64,000 bases of DNA. Origin: SBAX01 sp964646605 (GTDB lineage: Bacteria > Planctomycetota > Phycisphaerae > UBA1845). The stretch covers positions 1-64,000 of the forward strand of contig CAZYEX010000108.1 of assembly GCA_964646605.1 (NCBI GenBank), given 5' to 3'. This document shows, piece after piece, positions 41,038 to 50,598 of the stretch; the first letter of the stretch is position 1; every line of letters begins with the position of its first letter. The notes beneath the pieces are model-generated. The model made no database searches. It worked only from the letters and a program-made list of their open reading frames with translations, and was not told where the DNA came from. The position numbers were made by a program, and so were the translations under genes.

Positions 41038-43701
41038 ATGACGACCTTGAAGACACCGCTTTCCTCTCCCCCTTCGGCGCCCACGGGGACCGATGCCCTT
41101 ACCCCGGCCATGCGGCAGTATACCGAGCAGAAAAAACGGGTCGGCGAGGCCGTCCTCCTCTTCCGGATGGGCGACTTCTATGAGACCTTTTACGACGACG
41201 CCGTCTTGTGCTCCAAGGTTCTGGGCATTGCCCTGACCTCGCGCAGCAAGCAGAACGACAAGCCGATTCCGCTGGCGGGCATCCCCTATCACGCCTTGGA
41301 CAGCTACCTCGGCAAGCTCGTTGCGGCGGGATACAAGGTCGCGATTTCCGAGCAGCTCGAGGACCCCAAGGCGGCCAAGGGGGTGATCCGCCGCGACGTG
41401 GTCCGCATCGTCACCCCCGGGACGCTCACCGAGGAGTCTTTGCTCGACGACCGGGATGACAGCACACTGGCATCTCTCTGTCTTCGCGGCGGTCGCGCGG
41501 GGTTGGCCCTGGTGGATCTGGCCGGCGGACGCTTCGAGGTGCAGGAAACGTCGTCGGGCGAGGCCCTGGATTGGTTGGTCCGCGCCCGACCGGCGGAACT
41601 GCTGATCGACGACGGGCGCGGTGCGGACGTGGAGTCCGTCGCCCAACAACTCCACGATCTGTGCGCCACGACCGTCACCCGCCGCTCGCTCCAGGAGTTT
41701 GCCACGTATGCGGCCCAGCGAGCGCTGCTCGACCACTTCCAGGTCGCCACCCTGGCCGGGTTCGGATTCGAGGAAATGGACGCGTCGCTGTGCGCCGCGG
41801 GGTGCGCCTTGGCGTACCTCAAGGAAACCCAGAAAACGGCGCTGGTCCATCTGGCCACGCTTCGCCGCCGCGAGGCCGCCGATCATGTACACATCGATCA
41901 CAGCAGTTGGCGCTCCCTGGAGATCGAGCGGACGCTGCGCGGCGGCGCCTACGAGGGGAGTCTTCTCCACGCCATCGATCGGACCGTCCACCCCATCGGG
42001 GGACGCAAACTGCGGCACTGGTTGCGGGCGCCGCTCTTGGACCGAGCGGAGATCCTGGGGCGGCAGGAAGCCGTCGCGTGCCTCGTTGATGACACTCTCT
42101 CACGAACCAAGATTCGCCAACGACTACGCACGCTGGCCGACGTCGAGCGCATCGCCGGTCGGGCGGCGCTGGCCCGAGCCTCGCCGAGAGACCTGAGCGC
42201 CCTGGGAAAAACGCTTGCCGCCCTTCCGGACTTGGTCGGCCTGCTTCCCGAGGCTCGTGCGGAGTTGTTGACCACAATCGGCGAAGACTTTTCCGGAATG
42301 GGCGAACTCGCCGAACTTCTGGGGCGGGCCCTTGGCGACGACCCGCCGATGAGCGTCCGCGAGGGCGGGTTCATCGCAGGGGGTTACGACGCGGAGCTGG
42401 ATCGCCTCCGGGCCATCGGTCAGGACGGGCAGCAATGGCTGGCCGAATACCAGCGTCAGCAGATTCAACGGACCGGCATCGCCAACCTTAAAGCCGGGTT
42501 CAACCGCGTCTTCGGGTATTACCTCGAAATTCCCAACAGCGGCCGCGACAAGGTCCCGCCCGAATACATCCGCAAACAGACCGTCAAGAACGCCGAGCGC
42601 TACATCACCGAGCAACTCAAGAACTACGAGACGGAAGTGCTCACCGCCCAGGAGCGGGCCAACGAGTTGGAGTACACGCTCTTCGAGCGCCTGCGCGAGC
42701 AGGTCGCGGGTTGGATGTCCGCGCTGCTTCGCGTGGCCGACGCCGTCGGGCGATTCGATTGCCTTTCCGCACTCGCGGAACTGGCCGTCCAGCGGCGTTA
42801 CGTGCGCCCGCAGATCGTGGAAGACGGGAGGCTCGAAATCCGCGACGGACGCCATCCGGTCTTGGATCAGGTGCTCGCGGATTCGTTTGTCCCCAATGAC
42901 ACGCTGATGATCGGCGACGACGCCCGGGTCTTTGTGATCACCGGGCCCAACATGGCCGGGAAAAGCACGTACATCCGCCAGGTCGCCCTGCTCACCCTGC
43001 TGGCCCAGGTCGGCTCCTTCGTACCGGCCAGGGCCATGTCGTTCTCCATCGTCGATCGCATCTTCGCCCGCGTGGGCTCCTCCGACGAGATCATGCGCGG
43101 GCAGTCCACCTTCATGGTCGAGATGACCGAGGCCGCCAACATCCTGCACCACGCCACGCGCAGCTCCTTGGTGGTCCTCGACGAATTGGGGCGGGGCACG
43201 AGCACCTTCGACGGCCTGTCGCTGGCCTGGGCCATCACCGAGCACCTCGCCAACGTCACGCAGTGCCGCACGTTTGTCGCTACGCATTATCACGAGATGA
43301 CGGAGCTGGCCGATCTGCTGCGGAACGTACGCAACTACAACGTAGCCATCCGCGAGTACCCCCCCAGCGGCGACCGCGACGGGGGGATCATCTTTCTGCA
43401 TAAGATCGTGGAGGGCGGGGCGAGCCAGAGCTACGGTATTCACGTCGCCCGGCTGGCCGGTCTGCCGCCCGCCGTGGTGCAGCGCAGCCGCGAGGTGCTC
43501 GAGGAACTGCAACGCGGATTCGCCAAGGAATCCCACTCCCCGCAACTGGCGAGGAAAAAGACCCGCGACGACGGCCAACTTCCACTGTTCCGCGATTCCA
43601 GCGACGAACTGCTGGACGCTTTGCGCGGGATGGACCCCAGCCGAGTGACGCCGTTGGAGGCGTTGCAGAAGCTCACGGAGTGGAAACAGCGGTTTTCGTA
43701 G
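41038..43701 (+). CDS. mutS: DNA mismatch repair protein MutS
   Basis: 887 residues, full length. Mismatch-reading F-x-E motif in RMGDFYETFYDDA, GIPYHALDSYLGKLVAAGYKVAI, the core/clamp region (GYYLEIPNSG), Walker A TGPNMAGKSTY, the GQSTFMVEM signature, DELGRGTST Walker B and ATHYHEMTEL. The C-terminal helix-turn-helix dimer domain is present. It acts with MutL, which is not in the window. It stands alone, about 100 nt from the divergent VOC gene. Confidence 0.98.
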   Translation: MTTLKTPLSSPPSAPTGTDALTPAMRQYTEQKKRVGEAVLLFRMGDFYETFYDDAVLCSKVLGIALTSRSKQNDKPIPLAGIPYHALDSYLGKLVAAGYKVAISEQLEDPKAAKGVIRRDVVRIVTPGTLTEESLLDDRDDSTLASLCLRGGRAGLALVDLAGGRFEVQETSSGEALDWLVRARPAELLIDDGRGADVESVAQQLHDLCATTVTRRSLQEFATYAAQRALLDHFQVATLAGFGFEEMDASLCAAGCALAYLKETQKTALVHLATLRRREAADHVHIDHSSWRSLEIERTLRGGAYEGSLLHAIDRTVHPIGGRKLRHWLRAPLLDRAEILGRQEAVACLVDDTLSRTKIRQRLRTLADVERIAGRAALARASPRDLSALGKTLAALPDLVGLLPEARAELLTTIGEDFSGMGELAELLGRALGDDPPMSVREGGFIAGGYDAELDRLRAIGQDGQQWLAEYQRQQIQRTGIANLKAGFNRVFGYYLEIPNSGRDKVPPEYIRKQTVKNAERYITEQLKNYETEVLTAQERANELEYTLFERLREQVAGWMSALLRVADAVGRFDCLSALAELAVQRRYVRPQIVEDGRLEIRDGRHPVLDQVLADSFVPNDTLMIGDDARVFVITGPNMAGKSTYIRQVALLTLLAQVGSFVPARAMSFSIVDRIFARVGSSDEIMRGQSTFMVEMTEAANILHHATRSSLVVLDELGRGTSTFDGLSLAWAITEHLANVTQCRTFVATHYHEMTELADLLRNVRNYNVAIREYPPSGDRDGGIIFLHKIVEGGASQSYGIHVARLAGLPPAVVQRSREVLEELQRGFAKESHSPQLARKKTRDDGQLPLFRDSSDELLDALRGMDPSRVTPLEALQKLTEWKQRFS

Positions 43702-43732
43702 CGCCGCCCCGCCAATCGACGTGCCGCGCCTT

Positions 43733-45928
43733 CTACTGCAGATTCACCAGGACCAGAACCAGTCCGCGACCGTCCGCAAGGCCGGTCATGGCCTTGCCGA
43801 TGACAGCGCCGTGGGCCCGGGACCCGTCGGCGGCTTTCATGGCGTGACCCAAGGTCGGCGACGTGGTAAGCAGATCGCCGGGTTCGATGGGACCCGAGCC
43901 CGCGTCCGACGTGGCGTCGCACCAACACCAGACCCGCCCGGTAAGTGCCACAAGCTCGGCACCATCGCCGACCGCTTGCCGGTTGGCCTTCATCACCATG
44001 CCCGGAGAGAGCCCATTCGCCCCGCTGATGACCCCCGCGACTTTTCGATCGTAGGGGTCGCTGGAAAGCGTCATGGCGCCGGGGTTTTGCCGATCAATCA
44101 CCACGACCATACCCGCGACCGCCTGCGGCCAGTCGTCGGACCCGTCGCTTGCGCTCCGGGTTCGGATTGGCCCCTCGCTTGCGATCGGGGCTCGGATGGA
44201 CGAGCGGTCGGTGATTTCGAAGGGCTCGGCCAGGTCGCCGCCGTCGAGGATTTCGAGGGTTCGGACTTTGGCGTGTCCGTCGGCGAAAAGGGCGTCCCCG
44301 CCGCCGTCGTTGCGGAAATACCCGCCCGCGGCGAGGAGGTCGGCGGTGATGCCGACGACGCCGTTTCCGACGGCGGCTTGTCCTTGAGCGCCTTCGGTGA
44401 TTCCTCCGAGCCAACCTTGGTTGCCGGCGGCGAGGTTCTGTCCGTAAATGGCGTTGGTTCCGTTGGTGGTTTTGGCGACCAGCCCCGTGCCGTTGAGGCT
44501 CTCCGCCCAAGCCCCTTCGTTGAGTCCCCCGAGCCAGGCCCGGTTGCTGTTTTGGGTCCGTTCGGCGTAGAGGGCTTGGGCGCCCGTGGCGGTTGTGGCG
44601 TAGACTCCCGGCCCGGCACTGCTCGCCCCGTACACCCCGCGGCCCGCACCCGCGTGGTTGCCGAAGACCGCGTATCCCGCGTCGCTGTCGCAAAGGCCCT
44701 GCACGCCGTAGGTTTTTCCGACGTTGCCCGTAGCGTGTCCCAGAACGCCGGAGGCCCCAAGGGTCGTGGAGTTGGTTTCTCCCTGCACGCCGTAGGAAAG
44801 GCCCGTGGATGCGGTGGCGATTCCGAAGACGCCCTGACCGCCGTTGCCGGCGCTCTCCCCATACAGCCCGATGGTGGCGCCCGCGGAGTTGGTGGCTAAC
44901 CCCTGAATGGCCTTCGCCCCGGTGATCCCCGAGGCGGTCTCGGCCAGGATCGCCGCCCGCGTTCCCGCTGGGGAGGAATGTCGGGCGAAGAGGGCCCAAC
45001 CGTTGGAGTTGGAACAGAGGGCGCGGACGGCGGCTTTGCTGTCGGCGTCGGTCTGACCGCTCACGCCGTCTCCCTGCGGAGCATAGCCGAAGACGCCGAC
45101 GCCGGAGGTACTGGCGCTCTCGCCGTAGACCCCGTAGGCAGTGCCCGTGGCGGCTGTCGCTTTTCCGTACAGCCCGCGGCCGGCGGTGCTGGGACTCTCG
45201 CCGAATACGCCGTAGTTGACGGCGGCGGTTCCGTTGACTCGACCATGCACGCCCGCGGCCGATCCGGAGTTCGAGGATGACTCTCCGGTAACGCCCGCTC
45301 CGCTGCCCGAGGTCGCGGCATGTTGGCCGAGGACCCCGATCCCGCCGCTGCTGGCAGCCACGCCCCACACGCCGAAGGTGGCCCCGGTGGCAGCCGTCGC
45401 CTCACCCAGGACGCCCTGCGCGCCGGCGGTCGCCGAGGAGTTCGAGCCTTGGATGATGGGACTGCCGGCCGCGTTCCCCGTCAGCGTCAGAGGGTTGGGT
45501 ACGGCTTGCAAGAAGGCCGAGCTGTCCAGCCCGTCCAGCACGTCGGCGCTTACGGCATGGGGAGCGGCGCTAAGTCGTTGACGCGGTGTCAAGATCGTGA
45601 CATTTACATCCCCGCCGCAGCGCACGCCGACTTGCAGCCATCGCGCTTCGCCCGGAAATGCGGCGGCGCCGAAATCCAGCTCCACCAGGAACAAGCCGTC
45701 CACCACGGTGATGCCGGGCAACACGAGGGTCGAACCGATCTGCGTCCCATCGACGGCGCTGTCGAACAAGGCAAACTGCATCTCGCAGTCGGCGTTTTCC
45801 GGCACTCCGCCGCGTTTGAGCTGCCCTTGATACGTGAACCCCGTCCCGACGCCCGATCCCCCCACGGCCGCGACGACGGTCAGCAGAACGTAGCTCCACG
45901 CGCTTACGATAACTCTCTTCGCCCTCAT
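43733..45928 (-). CDS. Large secreted beta-repeat protein with GDL/VxVLVLV C-terminal domain
   Basis: 731 residues from the ATG at 45926-45928 (AAAGGAG 10 nt upstream). Signal peptide, then the FTYQGQLKRGGVPE opening domain shared with the 14515-16326 gene and TPRQRLSAAPHAV. About twelve degenerate repeats follow (GVYGESAST, GVFGESPST, GVLGHATGN), as in phage-tail-like beta-solenoids. The end domain has ILDGGDLAEPF, VVVIDRQNPGAM, VAGVISGANGLSPG, LTGRVWCWCD and GKAMTGLADGRGLVLVLVNLQ, a widespread C-terminal module of unknown function. Likely extracellular. Confidence 0.87.
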   Translation of the reverse strand: MRAKRVIVSAWSYVLLTVVAAVGGSGVGTGFTYQGQLKRGGVPENADCEMQFALFDSAVDGTQIGSTLVLPGITVVDGLFLVELDFGAAAFPGEARWLQVGVRCGGDVNVTILTPRQRLSAAPHAVSADVLDGLDSSAFLQAVPNPLTLTGNAAGSPIIQGSNSSATAGAQGVLGEATAATGATFGVWGVAASSGGIGVLGQHAATSGSGAGVTGESSSNSGSAAGVHGRVNGTAAVNYGVFGESPSTAGRGLYGKATAATGTAYGVYGESASTSGVGVFGYAPQGDGVSGQTDADSKAAVRALCSNSNGWALFARHSSPAGTRAAILAETASGITGAKAIQGLATNSAGATIGLYGESAGNGGQGVFGIATASTGLSYGVQGETNSTTLGASGVLGHATGNVGKTYGVQGLCDSDAGYAVFGNHAGAGRGVYGASSAGPGVYATTATGAQALYAERTQNSNRAWLGGLNEGAWAESLNGTGLVAKTTNGTNAIYGQNLAAGNQGWLGGITEGAQGQAAVGNGVVGITADLLAAGGYFRNDGGGDALFADGHAKVRTLEILDGGDLAEPFEITDRSSIRAPIASEGPIRTRSASDGSDDWPQAVAGMVVVIDRQNPGAMTLSSDPYDRKVAGVISGANGLSPGMVMKANRQAVGDGAELVALTGRVWCWCDATSDAGSGPIEPGDLLTTSPTLGHAMKAADGSRAHGAVIGKAMTGLADGRGLVLVLVNLQ

Positions 45929-46040
45929 GGTGTGCGCACTCCTTTCGCCTCGATATGCATTGTACGCCCCGAATCGCCGCCGGGCAGGGCCGGTCATGGC
46001 GTCGAGAGATCGTGTTATCGGGCGGGCGGCGGGTTGGAAA

Positions 46041-46622
46041 TCAGAGGGTTTCGACGAAAACGGCTTTGCCGCGAAGGGCACGCATGTGGGATCGGACCTG
46101 TTCACCGACCTGTTCGGCCCCGGCCACCCCGTCGATGGTCACCTGCCGATCGGTCAAGTCGGTGGACAGCAACGAAATGGTGCCCAGACCGAAGACGCGA
46201 TCGAAGAGCGTCTTTTGCACGCGGACGTCGTCAATGCGGATTAGTTCCGTCTGGTCGATGGTCCTGCTGAGGATGCCGGTCTCGATGAACAGTCGCTGCG
46301 TGGTGAGGCGATAGCGCCGACCGAGGATGTGCAAGAAAACTCGCGTGAGCAGCAAACCGCCGGTAATCAGAAGAATCGTCAGGACGATCCAAAACGCCCG
46401 CGCGGCCGTGAGCCACGGCGAGGAAGAAGCAATCCAAGAGATCGCCACGGTGGCGGTGACGTTCATCGCCGCCCAGAGCGTCACGCGGCCGATGTAGTGT
46501 TTCCAACTGGTTCGTCCGACCCAAAGGTCCGTCTCGGGCGGCGTGGGCTGCGGACCGGATGCACCGGGTTGGGTGGGTCGGGGGCCGGCAAACGCCGGAC
46601 TGGTCTCGTTGGCCGTTTCCAT
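46041..46622 (-). CDS. PH domain (bPH2/DUF304) membrane protein
   Basis: 193 residues from the ATG at 46620-46622, with a GGAG 7 nt upstream. The N-terminal 45 residues are Pro-rich and disordered, two membrane helices follow (VTATVAISWIASSSPWL, FWIVLTILLITGGLLLTRVF), then the YdbS/YdbT-like PH module: YRLTTQRLFIETGILSRTIDQTELIRIDDVRV cut into its usual blocks, plus GTISLLSTD. Function of these proteins is mostly unknown. Confidence 0.82.
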   Translation of the reverse strand: METANETSPAFAGPRPTQPGASGPQPTPPETDLWVGRTSWKHYIGRVTLWAAMNVTATVAISWIASSSPWLTAARAFWIVLTILLITGGLLLTRVFLHILGRRYRLTTQRLFIETGILSRTIDQTELIRIDDVRVQKTLFDRVFGLGTISLLSTDLTDRQVTIDGVAGAEQVGEQVRSHMRALRGKAVFVETL

Positions 46623-46810
46623 GTCGTCACTCCTTTGACGGTCCACATGGTACCGTGCCTGGGACGTGGAGTGCAACAGCACGGTCTTGGGGAGCGCCTG
46701 CAACGGGTCCGCGGGCTTGCCCTTGACGCCTCGCGGAAAGGGGAGCCGTCCGCGGCTCTGTGGGGTGCGCTCCTTTTGACGTTGCCGCGTTTCCGCCCGA
46801 CGATGTCCGT

Positions 46811-48094
46811 ATGAACGTCCTGGTCATCGGCGGCGGGGGGCGCGAGCATGTCATCGCTCACTTGTTGGCGCAGTCGCGGCGGGTGTCGCGTGTGTTTTGT
46901 GCTCCGGGCAACGCGGGCACGGCGGAGGTGGCTGAGAACGTGGCCGTCGAGGCTACGGACATCGACGGGTTGATCCGTCTCGCCCGCCAACATTCCGTCG
47001 GGCTTACGGTGGTAGGGCCCGAGGCGCCGCTCTGCGCGGGGATCGTGGACCGGTTTGCGGCCGAGGGGCTTCGCATCTTCGGTCCGACGGCGGCGGCGGC
47101 GCGGATCGAGGGGGACAAGGCCTATGCCAAGCGGCTCATGATACACGCCCATGTGCCCACGGCGGAGGCGCGGATTTTCACCCGCTTCGCCGACGCCCAG
47201 GCCTATGTGGCCACGCGGGAAACGGGAATGGTGGTCAAGGCCGCCGGGCTTGCGGCGGGAAAAGGGGTCACGGTCTGTCCCGATCCGGCGGATGCGTTGC
47301 CGGCCATCGAGCGCATGATGGTCAAGCGCGAGTTCGGGGCCGCCGGAGACACCGTGGTCGTGGAGGAACTGCTCAAGGGACAGGAGCTTTCGATCCATGC
47401 GCTGGTGGACGATCGTACGGTGTACGTTCTGGAATCGGCGCAGGATCACAAGGCCGTCGGAGACGGCGATACCGGTCCCAACACGGGCGGGATGGGGGCC
47501 TACAGCCCGGCCCTCATCGCCACGCCCGAGGTTTATCGCGTCGTGGAGCGCGACGTCCTGGTTCCCATCGTGGATGCTCTTCGCGGCGACGGGGCCCCCT
47601 ATCGCGGCGCATTGTACGTGGGTCTGATGCTCACCGCGGGGGGGCCGAAGGTGTTGGAGTTCAACTGCCGGTTCGGCGACCCCGAGGCCCAGGTGCTGCT
47701 CACGCGATTGGACTGCGATTTGCTGGACGTGCTCGAAGCGGTGGTCGAGGGGCGACTGTCGGACGTTGACATTCGGTGGAAACCGCTGGCGAGTGTCTGC
47801 GTGGTGATGACCTCGCGTGGATATCCGGGTTCGTATGAGACGGGCAAGGTGATCGAAGGCCTGGACCTCGCAGGGCAGATGCCCGACGTACACGTCTTTC
47901 ACGCGGGCACGAGACAAATCGAGCACTTGACCGTGTCCACGGGCGGTCGTGTCCTGGCGGTGACAGCCTTGGGCACCGACATCGCCGACGCCCAGGCCCG
48001 CGCCTACCGGGCCGTGGAACGCATCCATTTCGACAACGCCTACTATCGACGGGACATCGCCCGGAAGGCGCTGGTCCCGACCTTAAGCCCGTAA
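46811..48094 (+). CDS. purD: Phosphoribosylamine--glycine ligase
   Basis: 427 residues from the ATG at 46811 (MNVLVIGGGGREHVIAHLL), the canonical start. ATP-grasp features: GDKAYAKRLM, VVKAAGLAAGKGV, the conserved VEELLKGQELSIHALVD, DHKAVGDGDTGPNTGGMGAYSP, and FNCRFGDPEAQVLL near the end. It makes glycinamide ribonucleotide in purine synthesis. No other pur gene is adjacent. Confidence 0.97.
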   Translation: MNVLVIGGGGREHVIAHLLAQSRRVSRVFCAPGNAGTAEVAENVAVEATDIDGLIRLARQHSVGLTVVGPEAPLCAGIVDRFAAEGLRIFGPTAAAARIEGDKAYAKRLMIHAHVPTAEARIFTRFADAQAYVATRETGMVVKAAGLAAGKGVTVCPDPADALPAIERMMVKREFGAAGDTVVVEELLKGQELSIHALVDDRTVYVLESAQDHKAVGDGDTGPNTGGMGAYSPALIATPEVYRVVERDVLVPIVDALRGDGAPYRGALYVGLMLTAGGPKVLEFNCRFGDPEAQVLLTRLDCDLLDVLEAVVEGRLSDVDIRWKPLASVCVVMTSRGYPGSYETGKVIEGLDLAGQMPDVHVFHAGTRQIEHLTVSTGGRVLAVTALGTDIADAQARAYRAVERIHFDNAYYRRDIARKALVPTLSP

Positions 48095-48440
48095 AGTGCG
48101 ACTGCGTGAGATCGCGCCGTCTGTCTTGCGTGGCATGCGTTGGCACCACCCCGAGTTCGGGAAGAGTCACGTCCGTGTGGCCTAGCGGAGCAGTCCGGCA
48201 CTCAAAGACGTGCTGCAACTGTCGGAATTATCGAGAATGGGACTTGGCGCGGGTCGATAATGAGGTACGTTGAGAACAAGATGTCGCCTCGATTTCCATC
48301 TGAAGATATCCAACCAAACACGATTCGCACGACAAGACGTACTCTGAGCATTTGGGCTTCGGTTACCGTGCCAATCGGAGTGATCTCAAGAGTGTCGGTG
48401 TGTCTCCGTAGCGCCCCGGAATGACTATCGGAGGTGTAGA
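48095..48440. other. Intergenic region without a recognised feature
   Basis: 346 nt between purD and the Cys-rich secreted protein. No gene, clear promoter or hairpin seen, apart from a GGAGGTG ribosome binding site just before 48441. Confidence 0.5.
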
Positions 48441-48893
48441 ATGAGAACGAAAATGGGTTCTGTTGGGTTGGTCGGTTTCCTCCTTATGACTTTGAGCACA
48501 GCGTTGCTCTGGTTTCCGGGATCGCGGCAGCGGGGCATCGAGCGCGCGATGGGGGACCCTGGAGGAGGCGGGGGCATCTGTTTGGTTGGAAGCTGTAAGA
48601 AGATCGTCGGGCAGAACGGCGGGTGCCTTGCGGTCGAGTGCTGTGGAGGGGACGTGACCTACTGCCCCGGGGTCCTGCATTCTCCGGTTCCGGTCCCCAA
48701 ATACAAGACCCCGCCTGCCGGTGTCACTGGAATCTGTGTCATTTTCGACGGGCCAAACACGAACGAGTGCCTCGTCCAGGATTGCGGAGGCGCCACGTTG
48801 TGTTCCGAAGGCACTTGCAGTCCGGTCGGTGATCAATCCTACACGCAGGTACCGACCGCGACCGCTCATGGCGGTTGTCTAATGGCAAATTAG
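48441..48893 (+). CDS. Small Cys-rich secreted protein
   Basis: 150 residues. Signal peptide (VGLVGFLLMTLSTALLWF), then a mature part with about a dozen Cys (GSCKK, ECCGGDVTYCPG, ECLVQDCGGATLCSEGTC), suggesting several disulfides. GGAGGTG lies 5-6 nt before the ATG. No family recognised. The next gene starts 15 nt later on the same strand. Confidence 0.72.
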   Translation: MRTKMGSVGLVGFLLMTLSTALLWFPGSRQRGIERAMGDPGGGGGICLVGSCKKIVGQNGGCLAVECCGGDVTYCPGVLHSPVPVPKYKTPPAGVTGICVIFDGPNTNECLVQDCGGATLCSEGTCSPVGDQSYTQVPTATAHGGCLMAN

Positions 48894-48908
48894 TTAGCGG
48901 AGATTTTC

Positions 48909-50312
48909 ATGTCGCTGGCCGGCGCGCTGACCTCGCTGTGTGTCCTGTGGATGCAGACGGAGAGTGCCTACCCGCGCCAACTTGAGGCGGTGGTCGCCCA
49001 AGCGCCGTGGCGCACGTCCCAGTTGGAGTGGACCGTCACCTGGGTCGGCGGGAACGACGAGGGACTCGTCGAGCGATATGTGACCCGTACGGCCGGGGAC
49101 ACGGTGTGGGAGAGCAACCAAGGGGACGAAAACGGGTTCCACCCGGCGCGTTTTCGAAATGCCCCGCCCGGCGAATACGACGAAAATAAGCGCGCCTACG
49201 CGATCCCCAGGGACGAACTGGCGGGGACGCAGAACACATTGCGCGCCGAGGGTCAGTTGTGGCGCCTGGAATACGCGGAAAAACCCCACACCGGATTACT
49301 CACCCCCGACACGGAGCGGCGAGCGTACACACCCGTCGACGTCAAGGGGATGGGGCTCATGCCCGCTTTCGACGGCGCGCTTGCCGGGCGGACCCCCATC
49401 GCGCTTCCCTACGTCGCCGCCGACGCATTCGATTCCGCCGTTTTTGCGACTCGAACGGAGGGGGTACGTTCCGTCGTTGAAGCGACTTTCGGGGAGTACC
49501 GTCTGGCTTGGGACTTTGACGATGCGCAGGGCGGACAACCGGTGCGAGCGCAGCTCTATCGTAACGATGCCTTGCAATACTACTCCGAGTCGGAATACGG
49601 GTCCGTAAACGGACGGTGGATTCCCACGAGCGTGCGATTCTATCGCGGCGACGACAAAACTCCGTATAAGATCGTGGCTGTCCAGCGGGCCACCTTTGAC
49701 GAACCCAGTCATCTGCAGGAGATCACCCCGAGTGACATTGGGGCGCTGCGCGGGACCATGTTTACTACGCCGACCGGGGCGATGGTGTGGACCGGCGTCG
49801 ACCTCGTCGATCAGGACGAATACGCGAATATGGACGGTGTGTATGGCATTCTGCCCGATTCCTGCCTCCTGGAGGATGCCGCCAAGAGGCTCGGCATGAG
49901 CGTCGACGAGTACGTTCAGCTTCAGGGAAGACAGAGGGATCTCTTCCGCGAGGTCTACGCGAAGAACCACGGGGAGCGCCCGTGGTTGGAAGTGGAGAAG
50001 AAGAGGAAGAAGGAAAAGGACGACTGGGACGTTTACGTTGAGAAGTTCCTGGCCGAGCACAAACTGCCCGAGCCCGCGATCGCAAAAGCTCGCGAGATCC
50101 TCGATCAAGCGAAGTCCATGCGTGATGCCCGTAGGCGACATCATGCCGCGCGGGTGCGCGAAGCGAAGAACGAAAACGATCAGCGCAAGATCCAGTACTA
50201 TGAGAAACTTGAAAAACGCCTTTTTGAGGGCGTCCTCGTTCGGCCGCTGAACAAGCTTCTTCCCGACAAACGACCGGAGGTTGCCAGGCAGCCCGAAAGC
50301 GGATCACCGTAG
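48909..50312 (+). CDS. Unrecognised exported protein with charged helical C-terminus
   Basis: 467 residues. A short hydrophobic start (MSLAGALTSLCVLWM) may be a signal. Residues 30-330 are beta-rich (LEWTVTWVGGNDEGLVERYV, SVRFYRGDDKTPYKIVAVQRATF), like lipoprotein-carrier-type beta sandwiches. Residues 330-460 are highly charged and helical (KKRKKEKDDWDVYVEKFL, KNENDQRKIQYYEKLEKRL), probably a coiled coil. Family unknown. Probably co-transcribed with the small Cys-rich gene. Confidence 0.7.
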   Translation: MSLAGALTSLCVLWMQTESAYPRQLEAVVAQAPWRTSQLEWTVTWVGGNDEGLVERYVTRTAGDTVWESNQGDENGFHPARFRNAPPGEYDENKRAYAIPRDELAGTQNTLRAEGQLWRLEYAEKPHTGLLTPDTERRAYTPVDVKGMGLMPAFDGALAGRTPIALPYVAADAFDSAVFATRTEGVRSVVEATFGEYRLAWDFDDAQGGQPVRAQLYRNDALQYYSESEYGSVNGRWIPTSVRFYRGDDKTPYKIVAVQRATFDEPSHLQEITPSDIGALRGTMFTTPTGAMVWTGVDLVDQDEYANMDGVYGILPDSCLLEDAAKRLGMSVDEYVQLQGRQRDLFREVYAKNHGERPWLEVEKKRKKEKDDWDVYVEKFLAEHKLPEPAIAKAREILDQAKSMRDARRRHHAARVREAKNENDQRKIQYYEKLEKRLFEGVLVRPLNKLLPDKRPEVARQPESGSP

Positions 50313-50371
50313 AGGACCCAGGCGGGTCGCTTCGTCTTGGACCCTTTGGCACAGGCGGTCGTCGCGACGAA

Positions 50372-50554
50372 TCAGGGACCTACGAGGTTAAAGGCCCCGA
50401 AGACGAAGCTGCTGATCAAACTGTTGGCGATGTACGTGACCAGTCCGCCGGCCAAGGCGTTGGTGTCCAGACCGCAACCGTTGGCCTGAAAAAGCATCCC
50501 CGCGCCCAGCAGCGGAACCGTACGTCGAAGCAGCGAATAGAAGCGATTCGTCAT
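50372..50554 (-). CDS. Small lipoprotein-like protein
   Basis: 60 residues from the ATG at 50552-50554, with GGAG upstream. N-terminal RR and hydrophobic stretch (TVPLLGAGMLFQANGCGLD) with a possible lipobox Cys, then a hydrophobic LVTYIANSLISSFVFGAFNL tail. Very small secreted or lipoprotein-like products of this build recur in planctomycetes. It follows the SH3-domain gene by 44 nt. Confidence 0.6.
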   Translation of the reverse strand: MTNRFYSLLRRTVPLLGAGMLFQANGCGLDTNALAGGLVTYIANSLISSFVFGAFNLVGP

Positions 50555-50598
50555 GAGAGACGTTCTCCTCGTGAAATCCGCGCGACGCCCTGGCCGCG